A stretch of DNA of 64,000 bases from Lachnospiraceae bacterium (GTDB taxonomy: Bacteria > Bacillota > Clostridia > Lachnospirales > Lachnospiraceae). The stretch covers positions 1 to 64,000 of the forward strand of contig QXWO01000014.1 in the NCBI GenBank assembly GCA_009911035.1. Direction: 5' to 3'. Positions 1-9,300 of the stretch are shown piece by piece (positions within the stretch are counted from its first letter, which is position 1; every line of letters starts with the position of its first letter). A model generated the notes under the pieces. The model saw only the letters and a program-made list of their open reading frames with translations, searched no databases and was not told where the DNA came from. A program made the position numbers and the translations under genes.

Positions 1-34
1 TGTTTATGCCTTCATTTCAACCTGTATAAATTTT

Positions 35-193
35 TCAAAGTTCACAAATTTCTGCTTGACTTTTTATTTGCAGACTTCCATTAGGGGCAGAATACACTTC
101 ATAATTGTGATTTATCAGAAACTTTGTTATCATGTTGCAAATATCGGTATCATCTTCAATGATTGCTATTTTTTTCAATTTTATATCCTCCAT
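35..193 (-). pseudogene. Response regulator N-terminal fragment
   Basis: A 52-residue reading frame that begins like a receiver domain: KKIAIIEDDTDICNMI carries the acidic pair of the phosphoacceptor pocket, followed by a typical first helix and second strand. After the NGS triplet near residue 40 the similarity stops and a stop codon follows, so the phosphorylatable Asp and the output domain are missing. The start is the ATG at 193, preceded by a plausible promoter at 240-268. I read it as a truncated two-component regulator just outside the left edge of the decayed mobile element. The rest may lie beyond the window. Confidence 0.6.
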
Positions 194-239
194 ATAAAGT
201 AGGGTATACTTTAATTTTGATTGCTTAAAATATGCTTTC

Positions 240-268
240 ATTATACGGCATAATAGAAATGAACTCAA
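240..268 (-). promoter_or_regulatory. Sigma-A-type promoter for regulator fragment
   Basis: On the minus strand TTGAGT (263-268) and TATAAT (240-245) are separated by 17 nt, ahead of the ATG at 193. The pattern fits a housekeeping promoter, so the fragment was probably once an expressed gene. Confidence 0.5.
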
Positions 269-436
269 GGCAGAGTATGGAGTATCAATAAAATGTATTT
301 GTAACTTTGATTGGGAAAATAAAAAATACTGGGGAATGGCACTGTATAAGATAGCTTGCTTTCTGCTTTTTGGTTTCTTTGGTTCGGAATAGTGTGGTGC
401 TGGCAGTCTATCTCTTGTTTTCGGTTGCTTGCTTCT

Positions 437-577
437 TTACCGTACATGAGCATTTGCACCCGGATTATCATTCCCATAACCCTCAAGCAGGTTGATGACA
501 CCCCACACCGCAAGGCCAGCGCCAAGGGCAACTACCAGTGTCTGTAAGATTGTGATCGCTGAAGTAAAAAATGCCAT
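437..577 (-). pseudogene. Truncated Maff2-family ICE membrane protein
   Basis: The frame starts MAFFTSAITILQTLVVALG and continues through VWGVINLLEGYGNDNPGA, the hallmark of the small Maff2 membrane proteins encoded in clostridial conjugative elements beside the type IV secretion genes. A strong GGAGGG ribosome site precedes the ATG at 577. Family members run about 70 residues with a second hydrophobic stretch; this copy diverges after NPGA and stops at residue 46. The DNA below about 450 is unrelated, so this is probably the left breakpoint where the transfer module was lost. Confidence 0.65.
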
Positions 578-667
578 ATTTCCCTCCGAAACCCAAACCC
601 CCGAAACGCCCTATTTTGTCGTTTCACCACAAACTGTGTATCTCAGGATACGGGTTCTTTTCCTTTC

Positions 668-772
668 TTAAGTTTTTATTTTATTTTTGAGATAAAAAAA
701 GAGGTCCTCTGTATCCGGAACCGCTTTGGGAAGCGTCCATACATACGAAAAGCCTCTGGTTTTAAGTTCCAT
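668..772 (-). CDS. Small ORF after the methyltransferase, unknown
   Basis: A 34-residue frame starting MELKTRGFSYVWTLPKAVPD, 13 nt past the methyltransferase stop and in the same direction. No convincing ribosome site is visible and I recognise no family. It may be a small conserved ICE peptide or chance. Confidence 0.25.
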   Translation of the reverse strand: MELKTRGFSYVWTLPKAVPDTEDLFFYLKNKIKT

Positions 773-785
773 ATTCAGTTGTTTT

Positions 786-1991
786 TCAAAATGTACCGTC
801 AAGTACCTGACGCATTCCCTGCATGATATAAGCTGCACAGGGAACCGCAATGCTGTTCCCCAGCATCTCATAGCGTCTTGTATCCCCAATCTCTCTCCCG
901 TCATGCCGGTATCTGGTCCAGCCGTCCGGGAAGCCCTGCAGACGCTCACATTCCAGCGGCATAAGGCGGCGTGCCATACCGTCAAAAGCCACCACCGGCA
1001 GGTTGCCATGGGGCTGGCCCCGCAGTGTCGGGGAAAGCCCGGAATGTTCCACAGCCAGGTAACTCCCGCCCTGGTCATTCAGTATCGCAGCTTTCCCCCG
1101 TCCAGCCATTTTTTGTCCGTTTTCCGGTATTGCCACCACATGGCGGTCTGCTGTTGTCAATGTATAGGAGCGTTCTCTCTGACAGCCTATGCCATGCCCT
1201 CCGTTTCCGGGCTTGCGGCCTATGGTATTCCCGGCAATGCAGTACACCTCCTTGTCCGGCATACCGTTTCCCGTCAGCCCTCCGTTATCTCCGCCGCCTG
1301 CCTTTTCAGGATCATCTCCACCAAAGGCGGAAACGCCCTGCCGAGGAGTGCCGCCCGCCTCAAAATACTCCCGCAGGCTTTTGGGGACAAATAATATTTC
1401 CCCGGCGCTCCTTCCTCTAAAATCTGTGACAAGGAACACTCGCCTGCGCCGCTGTGCTGTTCCGAAATATTGGGCATCGTACACGCACCAAGCGAGGTCA
1501 GCTGCTCCGCCTCGCACCATCCCGGCGTTTGCCCACTTCCCGGAGCAAGGCATTGGAACTTCGCCCGCTGTGAGCGCTTCGAGCACCGCCCTAAAGTCAC
1601 GCCCTCCGGCGGATGAAAATGCGCCGGGGACGTTCTCCCACAATGCAAATTTCGGGTATCTCCCATCTGTCGCCTCCCTCATTTCATCAATGATTCTTAC
1701 CGCCTCTTTAAACAATCCGCTCCGTCCGTCGGCAAGCCCCCGTCGCTGCCCCGCAATGGACAGCCCCTGGCAGGGTGAGCCGAACGTGATAATATCCACG
1801 GGCGGGAGCTTCCCGCCGCGGAGACAGGTAATATCCCCCATATGCTCCATATCCGGGAAATGCCGCCTTGTGACCGACACACAGTCCGGCATGACCTCAC
1901 TGGCCCACAACGTGCAGATGCCATAAAAAGATGCGGCATAAGGGAAGCCCCCTATACCGTCAAAAAGGGAGCCTAATGTAATCCCTCCCAT
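786..1991 (-). CDS. DNA (cytosine-5-)-methyltransferase
   Basis: A 401-aa C5-cytosine methyltransferase that transfers methyl from S-adenosylmethionine to cytosine in DNA. Motif I is LFDGIGGFP (residues 9-17), the catalytic Pro-Cys is in GSPCQGLS (Cys74), and motif VI is the ENVPG segment. The conserved C-terminal motifs lie around ECERLQGFPDGW and GNSIAVP. A variable target-recognition region lies between. The ATG at 1991 is chosen because GGAGGTG precedes it; an upstream in-frame Met has no such site. No partner restriction enzyme is adjacent, so it is probably an orphan methylase of the ICE, a type that typically protects incoming element DNA. Its target sequence cannot be read from the protein. 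Confidence 0.93.
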   Translation of the reverse strand: MGGITLGSLFDGIGGFPYAASFYGICTLWASEVMPDCVSVTRRHFPDMEHMGDITCLRGGKLPPVDIITFGSPCQGLSIAGQRRGLADGRSGLFKEAVRIIDEMREATDGRYPKFALWENVPGAFSSAGGRDFRAVLEALTAGEVPMPCSGKWANAGMVRGGAADLAWCVYDAQYFGTAQRRRRVFLVTDFRGRSAGEILFVPKSLREYFEAGGTPRQGVSAFGGDDPEKAGGGDNGGLTGNGMPDKEVYCIAGNTIGRKPGNGGHGIGCQRERSYTLTTADRHVVAIPENGQKMAGRGKAAILNDQGGSYLAVEHSGLSPTLRGQPHGNLPVVAFDGMARRLMPLECERLQGFPDGWTRYRHDGREIGDTRRYEMLGNSIAVPCAAYIMQGMRQVLDGTF

Positions 1992-2170
1992 AACCACCTC
2001 CCGTAAAAAAGCAGCAGGTATCCTGCCGCAGCCTGTCATGCTGTATTGCTTTTACAGCACACAATATCCAGTTACGCTTTATCCATCCGCCCCTGTCAGG
2101 CGCGCGTATCCGGTTAAAAGTATTATCCCTTACCATTTTCCATCCCCTTCACCGTCATGTCTTTTATGTT

Positions 2171-2533
2171 TCAGTCAAAAACCTCTTTTTCCGGGAATAT
2201 TTTTATCAGTTCCCGTACCGCCTCCCACACGAAAGGATTGCTGTCAGCTTCCGGCACATAGCGGATCAGCCCGGTATTGATCGCCCTGCCCGAAACAAGG
2301 TCAAGCACTAAGTCCTCACTTTCCGGCTCCCCCGCCTTATGAATCCTGATCCCAATGGACGGGACCCCGTTCATACGCCCCGGCGGGATATTCCGGTAGA
2401 TGGAAACCGCCTCTTCCAGTGTCCCGATCCCCTCATGGCATTCCCCAAGGCTGTGGAACTCCCCACATTCTGCCACTGTAAAAGTCAACCCCTCTGTGCC
2501 TGCCTTTTCCTTTTTTGCATTGTTTCCTGCCAT
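2171..2533 (-). CDS. YodL-like ICE accessory protein
   Basis: A 120-aa soluble acidic protein. The stretch from FTVAECGEFHSLGE through SIYRNIPPGRMNGVPSIG resembles the YodL/large-polyvalent-protein-associated domains often found in clostridial ICE proteins, free-standing or fused to helicase-methylase giants. Function is unknown. The ATG at 2533 is chosen for its GGAGGGAG site. It sits 36 bp downstream of virD4 in the same direction and is probably co-transcribed. Confidence 0.5.
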   Translation of the reverse strand: MAGNNAKKEKAGTEGLTFTVAECGEFHSLGECHEGIGTLEEAVSIYRNIPPGRMNGVPSIGIRIHKAGEPESEDLVLDLVSGRAINTGLIRYVPEADSNPFVWEAVRELIKIFPEKEVFD

Positions 2534-2569
2534 AATCTCCCTCCTTCCTGTCTGCAAAAAAATTCTGCC

Positions 2570-4513
2570 TTATCCTTCTGTTTCCGCCGCATTTCCTGTA
2601 TTTTCCGTATCCCCTGCGGTTCCTTCCACCTCAATCAGTTCAAACTCCTCATCTACCCGCAATTTCAGCCTGTGTTCCAGGTACCCTTCCACGTCAAATG
2701 TGTTCTTCCTGTCATAGTCTGACAGTTCCTTATACCGCTTGTGGCTGGTGATGTCGAACTTATTGCTCAAAAATGGACGCACCCCGCGGAGCTGCAGGAT
2801 ACATTTATCCCCGTCCATGACTGCAAGCTCATCCCTGCTCATAAGTTCCTTTCCGACCTTTTGAAAATTTATGCCATAAGAGCGGCTCTGCCCCCTGGTG
2901 TCGGAAGTATTGTACAAGTCAATGGTCTCACGCCCTAAAGTCTCTGAAATCTCCTTCAGGGTGGTGTTCTCCTTCCCGCCAAGGAATAACATGCTGTCAC
3001 AATTCCCTAAAATAGTCTCGCTGGCATCCTTGTAGATCGTCTTTAGCTGGCTCTGCGACTGCAGAATAATAGAGGCAGAGATTTCCCTGCTCCTGATGGT
3101 GGCGATCAGCTTGTCAAACTTTGGTATCTGCCCGATATTCGCAAATTCATCGAGTAAAAGCCTTACATGGTACGGGAGCCTGCCCCCATGTACGTCATCC
3201 GCCCTGTCGCATAAAAGGTTGAAAAGCTGGCTGTACATCACCGCAACGATAAAGTTGAAAGTGTCATCCGTGTCGGAGATAATGACAAACATGGCTGTCC
3301 TTTGGTCGCCCAGCATATCCAGCTCCATCTCATCATAGGAAGTCAATTCCCGAAGCTCTGCGATGTCAAATGGCGCAAGCCTTGCACCGCAGCTAATTAA
3401 GATCGATTTTGAAGTTTTGCCCGCCGCAAGCTTAAATTTTTTATATTGGCGCACCGCAAAGTGTTCCGGCTTCTCCTGTTCCAGTTCCTCAAACAGCTCA
3501 TCCACCGCATTTTTAAATTCCTCGTCATCTTCCCTTGTCTCCGAGGCGTTAATAAATTCCAGCAGGGTAGAGAAATTCTGCTCTTCTTCCGGTGCTTCAT
3601 AGTAGATATACCCAATCAGCGCACAGTATAAGAGCCTTTCGGATTTGACCCAGAAATCTTCGGCGGATTTTTCCCCTTCCCCTTTCGTGTTGGCGATAAT
3701 GGTATTCACCAGCTTTAAAATATCCTTTTCGGAACGGATATACCGGAAGGGGTTATAGTGCATGCTTTTCTTAAAATTAATGGTATTCAGCACCTTGATC
3801 CGGTAAGGTTCGTAAACCACCCTCCCGTTTTTATCCCTGACCGGTTTCCCGTTTTTCATCTTCGGCGTGCCCCTGCTTAACATTTTTCCGCATTCCAGCA
3901 GGATGGTACCTTTCGGATCAGTGACCACGAAACTGACATTTTGGGGCATCTGCATGAGCTGGGGCTTGACATAGAACCTTGTCTTCCCGGAACCGGAACC
4001 GCCGATCACCACCACATTTTTATTCCTTGCGTACTTCGGCTGTTTCAGCCTGCCATTCATGGTGAGCCGCTCCGTCTGGGTAAAGAGGATATTGTTGTCG
4101 GACACCGGATCGATAAACGGTGCGATATCTTTCGCATTCCCCCACCTTGCGGAACCGTACTCCACGCCCTGCCGGTATTTCTTCGCATTTTTTCCTTTCA
4201 GGTACACCATAGTTTTTACTATGGCCGCACCGATTGCCCCGGCTGCCAGGTCACGGGCATGGAAGCTGGGAACCGGATTTTCAAACGCTATCTGGAAATT
4301 CAGGAAAAGCACCCCTGCCCTCTCCGCAAAAGAATTTCCCATGCAGTGCCGGTACAGCCATGAGAGCTTATCTGTCAGGTAAAATACAATGATGTAAGGC
4401 ACATTCGTCATGAGCAGACGCTTCTTATCTGCCATGGAAACTTTTTCTGCAAAACCCCCCATGATTTTATCCGTCAGGCCATGCAGTGACAGGCCCTCTT
4501 TCTTCCCGCTCAT
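2570..4513 (-). CDS. VirD4/TraG-type conjugative coupling ATPase
   Basis: A 647-aa type IV coupling protein, which links the relaxase-DNA complex to the mating channel and uses ATP to pump DNA. The N-terminus has hydrophobic segments (VPYIIVFYLTDKL and the region near AAGAIGAAIV). Then come YGSARWG, the Walker A GGSGSGKT, VTDPKG, and Walker B LLLDEFANIGQIP. It overlaps pcfB by 4 bp (ATGA), implying translational coupling. It is the best evidence that this region was a conjugative element. VirB4, VirB6 and the relaxase expected downstream are missing from the window. Confidence 0.95.
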   Translation of the reverse strand: MSGKKEGLSLHGLTDKIMGGFAEKVSMADKKRLLMTNVPYIIVFYLTDKLSWLYRHCMGNSFAERAGVLFLNFQIAFENPVPSFHARDLAAGAIGAAIVKTMVYLKGKNAKKYRQGVEYGSARWGNAKDIAPFIDPVSDNNILFTQTERLTMNGRLKQPKYARNKNVVVIGGSGSGKTRFYVKPQLMQMPQNVSFVVTDPKGTILLECGKMLSRGTPKMKNGKPVRDKNGRVVYEPYRIKVLNTINFKKSMHYNPFRYIRSEKDILKLVNTIIANTKGEGEKSAEDFWVKSERLLYCALIGYIYYEAPEEEQNFSTLLEFINASETREDDEEFKNAVDELFEELEQEKPEHFAVRQYKKFKLAAGKTSKSILISCGARLAPFDIAELRELTSYDEMELDMLGDQRTAMFVIISDTDDTFNFIVAVMYSQLFNLLCDRADDVHGGRLPYHVRLLLDEFANIGQIPKFDKLIATIRSREISASIILQSQSQLKTIYKDASETILGNCDSMLFLGGKENTTLKEISETLGRETIDLYNTSDTRGQSRSYGINFQKVGKELMSRDELAVMDGDKCILQLRGVRPFLSNKFDITSHKRYKELSDYDRKNTFDVEGYLEHRLKLRVDEEFELIEVEGTAGDTENTGNAAETEG

Positions 4514-5028
4514 AATTCCTGCCCCCTGTCCTTGTGTTTCGTCTTTTCCTTCTCCCTGTGCTTTGCCACGCGCTCCTTTGCCAGTTCCAGCTTTTTCCGG
4601 ACGGAAGGCTTTTTCGCCTTGTTTAACGTCCTGCCTGTATACTCCTTGAAGGCGGCAGTGATGGAATCCACATCCTTTGCCCGGAAGAATACAAAATACC
4701 GGGGCGGCGATACCGACTTATCCTTTTTCAGGCTGTAAAGCACATGGTATTTACGGGCGCATTTCTCAAAGGATTTGATGTTCCCGTCAGTGACCTCTAT
4801 GTTGGAAAGCTGTGCCCCGTTCTCCGCAAGTTTCTTAAGGCTCTGCTTTCCGCTGCTTACCGTCTGCTTTTTCTCCTTCTGCTTTGCCGGGGCATTATAT
4901 CTTTCCTGCCGGTTATTCCGTTCCATATCGACAAGCGCCTTTTCCATTGCGCCCTTCAATATCCGCGCTGAAATCTTCCCGCCGCTGATGCAAAGCGCTA
5001 TGAGCTTCTCGCTTACCTCGTCCTGCAT
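4510..5028 (-). CDS. PcfB family conjugation protein
   Basis: A 172-aa basic protein of the PcfB (DUF3801) family, which in Gram-positive conjugation works beside the coupling protein to load relaxosome cargo. The family signature is the N-terminal EKLIALCISGGKISARILKGAM and the central YHVLYSLKKDKS with YFVFFRAKDVDSITAAFKEY. A Lys/Arg-rich tail follows. It precedes and overlaps virD4 by 4 bp, the usual arrangement in clostridial ICEs. Confidence 0.85.
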   Translation of the reverse strand: MQDEVSEKLIALCISGGKISARILKGAMEKALVDMERNNRQERYNAPAKQKEKKQTVSSGKQSLKKLAENGAQLSNIEVTDGNIKSFEKCARKYHVLYSLKKDKSVSPPRYFVFFRAKDVDSITAAFKEYTGRTLNKAKKPSVRKKLELAKERVAKHREKEKTKHKDRGQEL

Positions 5029-5048
5029 AAATCTTCCCCCTTCCTGCC

Positions 5049-5282
5049 CTATACTTTTATCTTCAATTCCCGGACAATCTTTAACAGGCAGAAGCCGATA
5101 CAGGGGGCATGCTTCCCATAAGGACAGCCCTCACAGGTTCCCTCCTCCTTTTCCGGCTCTTCCGGGAGCAGGTAGTAGCATTTTTCCAGCCCGCAGACGC
5201 CTTTCTTTTTACGGAAATAGCAGTAAGCGCAGTCCGGTTTATCTTCCGCATACCTTTGTTTTTCTCCTTTCCCTCCCTGCAC
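5049..5282 (-). CDS. Cys-rich small ICE protein
   Basis: A 77-aa protein with paired cysteines: CAYCYF, CGLEKCYYLLPE, CEGCPYG and CIGFC. Four Cys pairs at regular spacing suggest zinc or iron-sulfur binding, inferred only from spacing. The likely start is a GTG at 5282 with GAGG upstream; an ATG-started overlapping frame lacks the Cys pattern. Proteins of this look recur between the sortase and pcfB genes of clostridial ICEs. Function unknown. Confidence 0.6.
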   Translation of the reverse strand: MQGGKGEKQRYAEDKPDCAYCYFRKKKGVCGLEKCYYLLPEEPEKEEGTCEGCPYGKHAPCIGFCLLKIVRELKIKV

Positions 5283-5354
5283 TCTGGTTTCCTCATTTCT
5301 TTATTTTTAATATCCGTGAACATAGTTAAACTATCAATCACCCTGTTGTATCCC

Positions 5355-5403
5355 ATAAAAAAGCGTCCATGGTTTTTCACTGTCCATGAACGCTTTTTCC
5401 CTT
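5355..5403 (-). terminator. Hairpin terminator after sortase gene
   Basis: An inverted repeat, AAAAAGCGT-CATGG against CCATG-ACGCTTTTT, with runs of A on one side and T on the other. It lies 54 bp beyond the sortase stop and ends the surface protein-sortase transcript; it could also work on the plus strand. Confidence 0.75.
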
Positions 5404-5456
5404 ATGTATCCCATATCCTGCGCAGAATCCGGGAACGGTCTTTTGTTCCGGGAAAT

Positions 5457-6338
5457 CTATCGCTGACATTTCCCCGCCACAATGACAAGCCTCCCGTCTT
5501 TCCCGAACTCGGAACGGTCACAGGTGGAAAGGGTAAGTATCTCCGCCGGGGCATGGTCAGGCTCCGCATAATAAAGGGCATATTCCTGAAGCTGTTCCAT
5601 CCAGAGGTTGTAGCCCTCCATATCGGCATGGTTCCTTGTGCGGAAATCCCAGCTCCCTGTATCTTTGGCATTGTATTTTACTGCCGCCATGATCTGATAT
5701 TCTGCTGTTATCCCGTAACACTGCGTATAATAAAGCTGCCTGTGCGCCATAAAGTAGTCTTCGTCCTTGAACCTTAGAAGCGGGGAGAACATGGTGTCAG
5801 AGGCGCCGCCCATGTTGTGGGCATAAACCGTCCTGTTAAAATCCCACTGCCCGGTATCCTTATCCATGAACGGGCAGCCCGTGCTCTTTTTCTGTTTCCA
5901 GAAATCATGCGTCAGGTAGTAATCATTATCGGAAGTGCCGACCACGGGAAGGTCAATGGGCGTATCCGGCAGATAAAGCCAGCCTTTGACATCCTCATTT
6001 GCTTCCAACAGGGAATCCCAATCGTAGGTAAACGTTATGGCATTTTTATCAATTTCCCCCATATCCTCCACACCGTTCCCATTTTCTCCCTCCTGTGATT
6101 CTTCTCTCGCTGCGCCCATCGGCATAACCGGTATTTCCGGCAGGGTAATCCCCGCCCCTTTTATCTGCCGGAATCTCTGCTGTTGTTTCACTTCCTGATG
6201 GCTGTAGAAAAGCATTCCGGCTATGGAGAGCAGGGCAATGGAAAGCCCTGTGACGATCTGTATCACGATCCGCCTGCCCTTTTTCTCCTCCACATCAGGA
6301 AAAATCAGTTTCCCCAGCTTCCCTGTCAGATCCTTCAT
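5457..6338 (-). CDS. srtB: Class B sortase
   Basis: A 293-aa membrane-anchored transpeptidase that cleaves a C-terminal sorting motif and joins the protein to peptidoglycan. A single N-terminal membrane segment (IVIQIVTGLSIALLSIAGML) is followed by the sortase B fold. Visible catalytic residues are His in VYAHNMGG, Cys in TLSTCD and Arg in DGRLVIVAGK, with the class B extra helices between. The ATG at 6338 is preferred, with GGAGG upstream at a slightly long spacing. It follows the giant surface protein gene directly, so that protein is its presumed substrate. Confidence 0.92.
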   Translation of the reverse strand: MKDLTGKLGKLIFPDVEEKKGRRIVIQIVTGLSIALLSIAGMLFYSHQEVKQQQRFRQIKGAGITLPEIPVMPMGAAREESQEGENGNGVEDMGEIDKNAITFTYDWDSLLEANEDVKGWLYLPDTPIDLPVVGTSDNDYYLTHDFWKQKKSTGCPFMDKDTGQWDFNRTVYAHNMGGASDTMFSPLLRFKDEDYFMAHRQLYYTQCYGITAEYQIMAAVKYNAKDTGSWDFRTRNHADMEGYNLWMEQLQEYALYYAEPDHAPAEILTLSTCDRSEFGKDGRLVIVAGKCQR

Positions 6339-6397
6339 TTTGCCATAACGCCTCCTTCTTACAAAATGCAGGGGCATGACACCCCTGCAATAAAATT

Positions 6398-9300
6398 TTA
6401 TTCCTTAGAACTGCGTTTTCCCTCACGGACAGAAAGCGCCGCCAAAAGAATGCCAGCCATTCCGATTGCTGCAAGAAAGTAAATCGGCGAGGTGCGTCCT
6501 GTCTGGATCACGGGCTCTTTTTCCGTTCCTGTCCCCGGTACGCCCGCTGCTGTATCCCCGGATTTCCCCGTTGCGGAAGTATCTGATTTTTTATCCGGGC
6601 CGCTGCCTGAACCGGTATCCGCTGTAGAAGTTTCTGTTTTGGCATCAGAACTATTTCCGGTATCTGCAGTGCCGCCATCGCCGCTTCCGCCGGATACCTT
6701 TTTCCAGCCTGCATAAAGGCAGATATCCCCGTCCGGCTTATAAACAGCGCCGGCCCTTCCAGCCAGTATCTGTTTATCCGTATACCATCCGGTAAAAGCA
6801 TATCCTTCCCGTTCTGCGGCAGGGAGCTTTACGCCTTTACCCTTTGTTACTCTGGCCGAGGATTCCTTTACCGTACCGCCATTGGCGTCATACTTTACGG
6901 TATAAGCATCCGCTGTTTCTTCAGTACCGCCCTGGTTTGTATTGTCGTCTTTTTTATCCTCTTCTTTGGTTTTCTCCCATTTTGCATAAAAATCAGTGTC
7001 TCTTGTAATACGGTAAGAATCCCTGTATGCCCCTGCATACTGCGTCAGGGATTTGTCCAGATACCAGCCGGTGAAATCATAACCCTTTTTCTCCGGGAGC
7101 GGTAAATAAAGGCCTGCGCCTTTCACAATGGTAAGCGTCTGGTTTTTCAGTGTGCCGCCCTCTGTGTGGAATACCACTTTACAATTCCCCGGATTTTTAT
7201 CCCCGGTCTCTCCCGTTTTTTCCTTTTCCCACAAAGCATAGACGGTCATATCTTTTTCCACTTCCAGCTCGTCACCGGCAAGGCCGAGAAGTATGCCGCC
7301 CTTTTTCTCCGTATACCAGCCAAGGAAAACATAGCCGGATTTTTCCGTGCCGGGCAGGGTGATCTTTTCCCCTTTTGCCGCCTTTATGGGTGCGGCTTTC
7401 CTTCCGCCATTGGGATCAAAGGTAATGAGATAAGTAATCTCCGCCTTTTTCTCATAATGCGCTTTCAGAATAACATCACCAGCGACAGTATATTTCTCCC
7501 CTGCCTGCCCTGCACAGGTATCCCCGTCATACCAGCCCGTAAATTCATAGCCCTCCTTAGAGCAGGCAGGAAGCATAATGATATCGCCCACTTTTGCGGT
7601 AATGTCACCGCCTTCCATCTCCCCACCGTCCGCGTCAAAGGTGATAGTGGCTTCCGGTTTTTCCTCCGGCTTTTGGTCTTCCTTTTCCCAGCGGGCGTAA
7701 AGCATGGTATCTTCCGTCACGGTAAATTCCGTGTCCATTCTGGTACCGCCCTCCTTCGCTGTGTGCCAGCCAAGGAAAATATATCCTGCCTTTTCTGCTT
7801 CCGGCAGCTTAACCGCCTTTCCTTTTTCCACTTTCATGGGTGAAATTTCTTTCCCTCCGTCCGTATCAAAAGAAACAGTGCATACGGGCGCTTCTTTCCT
7901 TACATAATGGGCTTTCAGGATAACGTCATCGGCGACAGTATAATCTTCCCCTGCCTGCCCGGCACAGGCATCCCCGTCATACCAGCCCGTAAATTCATAA
8001 CCTTCTTTGGTACAGCCGGGAAGGGTAATGGTATCGCCAATCTTTGCGGTAATATCCCCGCCTTCCATCTCTCCACCATCTGCGTCAAAAGCGACGGTTG
8101 CTTCTGTTTTCTCCCATGCGGCGTAATAGGAAGCGTCCTGCCGGGGTGCAAAATGCTTCTCCCCTGCATTTCCTGCAAATACAGTCAGTTCCTCGTCTTC
8201 ATACCATCCCTTAAAGCGGTAGCCCTTTCTGGAAGCCTCCGGGAATACCGTATTCGTGCCGGGAATGACCTGCTCACTTTCCGTCTCACCCGTGCCGCCA
8301 TTATAGATATAAGTCAGGGTGACAAGGTCTTTTTCCTGCCATTGTGCGTAGAGGTAAAGGTCATCTGTCAGGCTGATTTCCTGTCCGGGCACATAGCCTG
8401 TCCCTGACCCGTCCTTCTCCGTATTCCATCCGGCAAAGTCACAGCCGAACTTCACAAGGTTTCCCATAAGGGGGAAAAGCTCTTCTTCACCCATAATAGT
8501 TACGGTATCTTCGCTGGTATAGTCATTAGGGTCTGAGCAATAGACGCTGTCGTATCCGGGGGAGCTGTTATTCGCATCATAAGTCACCGTATAAGCCTCC
8601 GGCACTTCCGCAAGGTAAAGGTTCTCTCCCCTTTTTTCCGTCCGATAGTTCCTTGTGTGCCATACAAACTGTTCCGGGCTGGCATCCTTATGGTAAAGCG
8701 TCCCGTCAATTAAAACCCTGCCCGGCTTGATCGTGTCATAGCCGCCCAGCACAAAGGTGGAATCGCTTTCAAAATCTTCATCTAACAGAATGGAGGCCCC
8801 TGTATTGTAAAAATAATGGATATCGCAGGGTTCATAACCCACGGAAAGGTTATCTTCCATGACGATATGCCCGGATAAGATAATCCCCGTCTCGTTCATG
8901 TAACAGACCGTGCCCCCTGCATGGATTTTTTCCCCCGAACGGTTCCCTGTAATCGTGCAGTCGCGGATGACCAGTGGCAGTACGCCTTCCCCTTTGCCCG
9001 TCTGGACTGCACTGCCCCTTGGGGCTTTATTTCCGGTAAGGGTACAGCGGATCAGCTTCGCCTGGCCCCCTGTAGACATATAGACGCCGCCACCGTCATA
9101 GCCGGAACTGTTCCCTTCAATGACACAGTCCGTCATGACCAGGGATAATGTTGACCACACCGCACCCCCTGTTGAATCGGAATGGTTCCCGCTCAGTTCC
9201 ATGTCTGATGCTTCGGAAGGCCCCATGAGCCCAAGCGCCCCGCCCCATACAGCCGCACAGTGGCGGATCGTGCCCGATGTGATCGTAACTTCCGCGGTCT

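Noticed and set aside
726-1926. Long plus-strand frames over the methyltransferase
   Set aside because: They are antisense shadows in GC-rich DNA; the minus-strand frame has all methyltransferase motifs.
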